A stretch of 64,000 nucleotides of DNA from JAWKXU01 sp964468045 (GTDB lineage: Bacteria; Pseudomonadota; Alphaproteobacteria; Sphingomonadales; Sphingomonadaceae), in assembly GCA_964468045.1 (NCBI GenBank), contig CAYXTO010000016.1:1-64000 (forward strand). The letters run 5' to 3'. A program made the translations under genes and the position numbers. The notes under the pieces were generated by a model. It did not search any database, was not told where the DNA came from, and saw nothing but the letters and a program-made list of their open reading frames with translations. The first letter of the stretch is position 1; each line of letters starts with the position of its first letter. Below, one piece after another: positions 59,407 to 64,000 of this stretch.

Positions 59407-60732
59407 ATGAGCTTGAGCAACCGGAAGCATCTGGCCTTGATAGGGGCGTCAGTGATGCTCGTCATCAGCCGGCCGGCATGGGCGCAAGCCGTGCCGGACG
59501 ACATCGGGGCCTTGCAGCAGCAGGTGGAAGACCTGCAGCAGCGTGAGGCGGCGGCTGTGCAGCGGATAAACGAACTGGAGGCCCGGCTCGAGCGGCTCGA
59601 GCAGTCCCGCATCAGCGACTTCGACGCCGCTGAACTGAGGGGCAAATACGCCTATCCGACCGCCCGCGCCTGGGCCGATGAGCCATCGCTGGCCTTCTTC
59701 CAGAGGGAAGATGTCCCGGAAACGGGTAACGGGCAGGGCATTTCCTCCGATAGCGCGGAGGAGGATCGCAAGGCGCCGGCGCCGACGGAAGCCGTGACGG
59801 AGCTCACCCAGCAGCGCCAAGGCCGGTTTGGCGATCGCATCGGTATCGAGCTTGGAGCGAGCTATAGTCACTTCGACAATGCCCGCCTCAATCTCAGTGG
59901 CTTTCTGGCACTGGATTCCATCTTCCTCGGCAGGATCAGCATCGATCAGGTCACGGCAGATATCTTCTCTTTCGATCCCGTGCTGCGAATGGGGCTGAGC
60001 AACCGGCTCTTCCTGGATGCCAATCTCTCGTATCTTTATCGGACCTCCAATTTCCAGTCGGGCGGCGCCGGTGCGGATGCGAGCGGCCTGATCGAGAAGA
60101 GAGTGAAGGATCACGGCATCGGCGATCTCAATGTCGGGGCCAGCTACCGCTTGTTCCGGGAAACCAGCGGCCGCCCCGATATCGTGATCAACACCCGCGT
60201 CAAGGCACCCACCGGAAAGCATCCATACGGCGTGGAACTGATCGAAGTCGCGGGCAGCGAAGGCAACCTTACGGTGCCGCAGCGGCTTTCGACGGGCAGC
60301 GGCGTCTGGGGCGCTTCGATCGGCGTGTCGGCACTGAAGACGCTGGACCCGATGGTGGTCTTCGGCAGCGTCACCTATTTCCACAACTTCAAGCGCAACT
60401 TCAGCGATATCGATGAAGCTCCGGGCCAGCAGCCGGGCCGGGTGGCGGTGGGCAATGCGATCCAGATCGGGGCAGGCATGGCCTATGCCCTGAACGACCG
60501 ATCGAGCATCAGCATGTCCTATACCCAGCGCCTGGTCCAGCGCACCAAGGTCGCCCGGGAAGGACAGGACATGCAGAGAATTGTCGGCAGCCAGGCCAAT
60601 GTGGGACTGGTCAATCTCGGCGCGACATTCTCCCTGAGTAATCGGCTGTCATTGATCACCAACGTGGGGATCGGACTGACCGATGATAGCCCGGATATGG
60701 CGGTAAGCATCAGATTGCCTTACCGTTTCTGA
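59407..60732 (+). CDS. FapF-like outer-membrane beta-barrel with N-terminal coiled coil
   Basis: 441 residues. Signal peptide ending RPAWAQA, then a coiled coil (about 31-70, ALQQQVEDLQQREAAAVQRI), a linker with DAAELRGKY and a beta-barrel with many alternating aromatic strands, ending in LPYRF with C-terminal Phe as required for barrel insertion. Pseudomonas FapF is a trimeric barrel with an N-terminal coiled coil that secretes Fap subunits, so both architecture and final position match. AAGGGGGAG precedes the ATG. Confidence 0.75.
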   Translation: MSLSNRKHLALIGASVMLVISRPAWAQAVPDDIGALQQQVEDLQQREAAAVQRINELEARLERLEQSRISDFDAAELRGKYAYPTARAWADEPSLAFFQREDVPETGNGQGISSDSAEEDRKAPAPTEAVTELTQQRQGRFGDRIGIELGASYSHFDNARLNLSGFLALDSIFLGRISIDQVTADIFSFDPVLRMGLSNRLFLDANLSYLYRTSNFQSGGAGADASGLIEKRVKDHGIGDLNVGASYRLFRETSGRPDIVINTRVKAPTGKHPYGVELIEVAGSEGNLTVPQRLSTGSGVWGASIGVSALKTLDPMVVFGSVTYFHNFKRNFSDIDEAPGQQPGRVAVGNAIQIGAGMAYALNDRSSISMSYTQRLVQRTKVAREGQDMQRIVGSQANVGLVNLGATFSLSNRLSLITNVGIGLTDDSPDMAVSIRLPYRF

Positions 60733-60743
60733 GGCTAAAACTG

Positions 60744-60792
60744 GAGGGGCCGAACCTGTGTACCCCCCGCCCGTGCTCGGCCCCTCAACCTT
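60744..60792 (+). terminator. Terminator of the amyloid operon
   Basis: GAGGGGCCGA and TCGGCCCCTC form a perfect 10-base stem with a 23-base loop, followed by AACCTTT. It is 12 bases after the last gene and may also serve the convergent purL. Confidence 0.65.
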
Positions 60793-60822
60793 TCTCCGGC
60801 ACGGGCAGGCGAACCGAAACGC

Positions 60823-63018
60823 TCAGACTGCCATCCAGTCGCGGAAGAAGGCTTCGTTCGCTTCGCGCATATCCGATACGCTGACCGAAAATCCTGGTCC
60901 CTTGACTGATGAACCGCCGGTCGTGCCGATGCGCGTCATGGGAATGCCGGCGGCCTGGATGGTGTCGGCAATGGCGCTGGTCACGACGTAACGCGCCTGG
61001 TCCTCGCCAAAGGCCGTGAAGTGATCACCGATCTGTTCCAGTTCGCAGCCGATACCGCTCGCCATCGCCATTTCGGCCAGCGCGACGAGCAGGCCGCCAT
61101 CGGAAACGTCGTGCACCGCGCTGACCTTGCCTTCGGCGATCAGCTTGCGGACGAACTCGGCATGGGTGCGCTCTGTAGCCAGATCGACCGGCGGCGGCGG
61201 GCCGTCCTCGCGGCCGTGAAGCTCGCGCAGCCATAGCGATTGGCCGAGATGGCCGTTGTTCTTGCCGATCACGAAGATCGCCTCGCCGTCGTTCTTGAAG
61301 GCGATGGTGGCCATCTTTTCGCAGTCATCGAGCAGGCCCACTCCACCGATCGCTGGCGTGGGCAGGATGGCGGAGCCGCCGCCGGTGGCCTTGCTCTCGT
61401 TATAGAGGCTGACGTTGCCCGACACGATCGGATAATCCAATACCCTGCAGGCGTCGCCCATGCCTTCCAGGCAGCCGACGATCTGCGCCATGATCTCCGG
61501 CCGCTGCGGATTGGCGAAATTGAGGCAGTTGGTGATGGCAAGAGGCCTGGCGCCGACTGCCGACAAGTTGCGGTAGGTCTCCGCCACCGCCTGCTTGCCG
61601 CCTTCGTAGGGGTCGGCATAGCAATAGCGGGGGGTACAGTCCGTGGTGATCGCGAGCGCCTTCTTCGTGCCGTGAACCCGCACCACCGCCGCATCACCGC
61701 CGGAGAGCTGGAGCGTATCGGCGCCCACCTGGCTGTCGTACTGCTCCCAGATCCAGCGGCGCGAGGCGAGGTCGGGGCAGCCGATCAGCTTGAGCAGGTC
61801 CGCAGCAATATCGCTGCTGTCCGGGATATTCCCCAGCGGCTTCACTGCGGCCCAGGCCTTGTATTCCTCGCGGTTCACATAGGGCCGGTCATATTCCGGG
61901 GCATCATCGGCCAAGGGGCCGAGCGGAATATCGCAGACCACCTCGCTATCGAATTCCAGCACCATGTGGCCCCCATCCGGACCAGCTTCTGTCACCTCGC
62001 CGATCACGGCGAAATCCAGCTCCCACTTCCGGAAAATCGCCTCGGCCATCGCTTCCTTGCCGGGCTTGAGGACCATGAGCATTCGCTCCTGGCTCTCGCT
62101 CAGCATCATCTCGTAAGGCGTCATCCCTTCTTCCCGACATGGCACCTTGTTCATGTCGAGCCGAATACCGGCGCCACCCTTGCTCGCCATTTCGACCGAG
62201 GAGGAAGTGAGGCCAGCGGCGCCCATATCCTGGATGGCGACGATCGCATCCGTTGCCATCAGTTCGAGGCAGGCTTCGATCAGCAGCTTTTCGGTGAAGG
62301 GATCGCCGACCTGGACGGTGGGCCGCTTCTCGTCGGAATTCTCGTCGAAATCGGCGCTGGCCATGGTCGCGCCATGAATGCCGTCCCGTCCCGTCTTGGA
62401 GCCGACATAGACGATGGGATTGCCGATTCCGGTTGCCGCCGAATAGAAGATCCTGTCGGTATCGGCGACACCCACGGTCATCGCATTGACCAGGATGTTG
62501 CCGTCATAGGCCTTGTGGAAGTTGGTCTCGCCCCCGACCGTGGGCACGCCGACGCAATTGCCGTAGCCGCCGATTCCGGCCACCACTCCCTGCACGAGAT
62601 GCTTCATCTTCGGATGATCCGGCCGGCCGAAGCGCAGGGCGTTCATGTTGGCGACGGGACGCGCACCCATGGTGAAGACGTCACGCAGGATACCGCCCAC
62701 GCCGGTTGCCGCGCCCTGATAGGGCTCGATATAGCTGGGGTGATTATGGCTCTCCATCTTGAAGATGGCTGCCTGCCCATCGCCGATATCGATCACCCCG
62801 GCATTTTCGCCCGGCCCCTGGATGACCCAGGGGGCCTGTGTCGGCAGCTTCTTGAGATGAAGTCGGCTCGATTTGTACGAGCAATGCTCGGACCACATGA
62901 CCGAGAAGATGCCCAGCTCGACAAGGTTGGGCTCGCGCCCCAGCGCGTTCAGGACGCGCTCGTACTCCGCAGGGGAAAGGCCGTGGGACTGGACGATTTC
63001 GGGCGTGATCTGGCTCAT
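60823..63018 (-). CDS. purL: Phosphoribosylformylglycinamidine synthase II
   Basis: A 731-residue enzyme of purine synthesis that converts FGAR to FGAM with ATP and ammonia delivered from PurQ. The small PurL type: SHGLSPAEYERVLNALGREP, FSVMWSEHCSYKSSRLHLKK, the ATP site around PGENAGVIDIGDGQAAIFKM and the second AIRS-like domain with HDVSDGGLLVALAEMAMASG. Standard start MSQITPEIVQSHGL and normal length. Divergent from xseB. Confidence 0.97.
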   Translation of the reverse strand: MSQITPEIVQSHGLSPAEYERVLNALGREPNLVELGIFSVMWSEHCSYKSSRLHLKKLPTQAPWVIQGPGENAGVIDIGDGQAAIFKMESHNHPSYIEPYQGAATGVGGILRDVFTMGARPVANMNALRFGRPDHPKMKHLVQGVVAGIGGYGNCVGVPTVGGETNFHKAYDGNILVNAMTVGVADTDRIFYSAATGIGNPIVYVGSKTGRDGIHGATMASADFDENSDEKRPTVQVGDPFTEKLLIEACLELMATDAIVAIQDMGAAGLTSSSVEMASKGGAGIRLDMNKVPCREEGMTPYEMMLSESQERMLMVLKPGKEAMAEAIFRKWELDFAVIGEVTEAGPDGGHMVLEFDSEVVCDIPLGPLADDAPEYDRPYVNREEYKAWAAVKPLGNIPDSSDIAADLLKLIGCPDLASRRWIWEQYDSQVGADTLQLSGGDAAVVRVHGTKKALAITTDCTPRYCYADPYEGGKQAVAETYRNLSAVGARPLAITNCLNFANPQRPEIMAQIVGCLEGMGDACRVLDYPIVSGNVSLYNESKATGGGSAILPTPAIGGVGLLDDCEKMATIAFKNDGEAIFVIGKNNGHLGQSLWLRELHGREDGPPPPVDLATERTHAEFVRKLIAEGKVSAVHDVSDGGLLVALAEMAMASGIGCELEQIGDHFTAFGEDQARYVVTSAIADTIQAAGIPMTRIGTTGGSSVKGPGFSVSVSDMREANEAFFRDWMAV

Positions 63019-63091
63019 GTCGCGCGCCTTAGCGACGCCTGCGCGATCCCGCTAGCCCTGCGATGCTTGACCGGAGCGCTTTGGCCCGTCA

Positions 63092-63355
63092 ATGCTCGCG
63101 CGGATGGATGAACAGGCCCGGGACATCGCTGCCATGAGCTTCGAGGATGCGCTCCGCGCCCTTGAGGAAGTCGTGCGCAAGCTGGAAAGCGGGGAAGTTC
63201 CGCTGGACGATTCGATAGAGCTGTATGAACGCGGCGAATTGCTGCGCCAGCATTGCCAGGCCCGGCTCGATGCGGCCCAGGCACGGATCGAAAAGATCGT
63301 GGCCGGCGGCCAGAACAAGCTTGTCGGCACCGAGCCGTTCGGCACGGCCGATTGA
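63092..63355 (+). CDS. xseB: Exodeoxyribonuclease VII small subunit
   Basis: 87 residues matching XseB: MSFEDALRALEEVVRKLESG, then VPLDDSIELYERGELLRQHC and QARLDAAQARIEKI. It forms the many-copy small subunit that activates XseA in degrading single-stranded DNA. The start may be 63092 or the ATG four codons on (63104). Eight bases before the prenyl synthase gene, a common pairing. Confidence 0.92.
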   Translation: MLARMDEQARDIAAMSFEDALRALEEVVRKLESGEVPLDDSIELYERGELLRQHCQARLDAAQARIEKIVAGGQNKLVGTEPFGTAD

Positions 63356-63363
63356 ACGCGATC

Positions 63364-64000
63364 ATGGCTGTGATCGACGGCTTGCTGAAGGACGAACTGA
63401 TTCGGATACAGCGGGAAGTCGACAGCCTGTTCGATGCATTGCTTCCCGTTCCATCGGATTTCCGTGCGCCCTTGGTCGAAGCCATGCGCCATGCCACCAT
63501 CGGTGGAGGCAAGCGGGTACGGCCCTTGCTCCTCACGGCCACGGCGCAGCTTTATGGGGTGGACCGGGAGATTGCGCTGCGTGCGGCCTGCGCGATCGAG
63601 GCAATCCATGCCTATTCGCTGATCCATGACGATCTTCCCTGCATGGATGACGACGAATTCCGCCATGGCAAGCTGACCGTGCATCGTGCTTTCGACGAAG
63701 CCACGGCCGTGCTGGCGGGTGACGCGCTGCATGCGCTCGCATTCGAGATCCTGGCCGACCCCCGGACCAGCGGCGACCCTTTCCTTCGCGCGGAGCTTGT
63801 CAGCACGCTGGCCTCGGCCAGCGGTTTCAATGGCATGGCTGGCGGGCAGGTCATGGACATGGTCGCCCAGACCACTGCATTCGATCTTGCGACGATCACG
63901 CGCCTCCAGCAGCTCAAGACCGGCGCATTGCTCAGCGCTGCGGTGGAAATGGGGGCCATCCTGGGCCATGTTCCACCAGAAGGAAGGACCCATCTGCGCG
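63364..64000 (+). CDS. ispA: Geranyl/farnesyl diphosphate synthase (partial, cut by window end)
   Basis: The first 212 codons are in the window. FPP-synthase family: ATIGGGKRVRPLLLTATAQL contains the GKR motif, SLIHDDLPCMDDD is the first Asp-rich DDxxxxD motif that binds magnesium and the allylic substrate, and MAGGQVMDM is the following helix. The second Asp-rich motif lies beyond the end. It makes C10-C15 prenyl diphosphates in the isoprenoid pathway. Starts at MAVIDGLLKDEL after xseB. Confidence 0.92.
   Translation, partial: MAVIDGLLKDELIRIQREVDSLFDALLPVPSDFRAPLVEAMRHATIGGGKRVRPLLLTATAQLYGVDREIALRAACAIEAIHAYSLIHDDLPCMDDDEFRHGKLTVHRAFDEATAVLAGDALHALAFEILADPRTSGDPFLRAELVSTLASASGFNGMAGGQVMDMVAQTTAFDLATITRLQQLKTGALLSAAVEMGAILGHVPPEGRTHLR

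Noticed and set aside
1..64000. CRISPR array
   Set aside because: No series of regularly spaced identical repeats was seen. The only repeats are the pairs listed.

Overview
The window comes from a high-GC alphaproteobacterium, most likely of the order Sphingomonadales. The clues are the codon use, the recJ / leuA / ilvC-ilvH-ilvB / miaA / serB / purL / xseB / ispA backbone, and the sphingomonad-style F-type conjugation locus. No database search was possible, so genus and species are not assigned.

Left part (1-40720) is accessory DNA. It opens with the end of an unknown gene and an LptB-like ABC ATPase whose 5' end overlaps a remnant of an entericidin-like peptide. Next comes a TetR repressor divergent from a four-gene efflux operon: outer-membrane lipoprotein, HlyD adaptor, double-ATPase ABC fusion and ABC-2 permease. 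An IS110-family element (about 8750-10045), a LuxR regulator, an AbiEi/AbiEii toxin-antitoxin pair and a small sigma-region-4-like protein follow. From 36845 down to 14366 on the minus strand lies a nearly complete F-type type IV secretion operon in classic order: dsbC, traA, traL, traE, traK, traB, traV, traC, four small membrane proteins, traW, traU, a split traN, trbC, traF peptidase, traF, a thioredoxin-fold protein, traH and traG. Most junctions are ATGA or GTGA overlaps. To its right are an XRE regulator, a degenerate MobA-type relaxase, a broken MFS gene, an excisionase and a tyrosine integrase that abuts the 3' end of tRNA-Glu(UUC). This is one end of an integrative and conjugative element. 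Its other end, coupling protein and working relaxase are not in the window.

Right part (40692-64000) is chromosomal backbone. It contains tRNA-Glu, recJ, three poorly known genes, leuA with a candidate Leu-rich leader peptide, a YceI protein, ilvC-ilvH-ilvB with a terminator in its leader, miaA and serB as a head-to-head pair, a LuxR regulator, and finally purL divergent from xseB-ispA.

The most interesting locus is 54917-60732. Seven co-oriented genes match, in order, a Pseudomonas-type fap functional-amyloid operon: a FapA-like exported protein, two secreted proteins with three G-x-x-x-N-x-A-x-G-x-x-N-type repeats each (FapB/FapC-like), a C39-type cysteine peptidase lipoprotein (FapD-like), a FapE-like exported protein, an additional peptidoglycan-binding protein, and an outer-membrane barrel with an N-terminal coiled coil (FapF-like). 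A LuxR regulator and an AT-rich control region with inverted repeats lie upstream. A UUCG-loop terminator after the fapC-like gene probably sets a high ratio of fibre subunit to export machinery. From memory, fap systems are described mainly in beta-, gamma- and deltaproteobacteria, so an alphaproteobacterial version with a peptidoglycan-binding component is worth pursuing.
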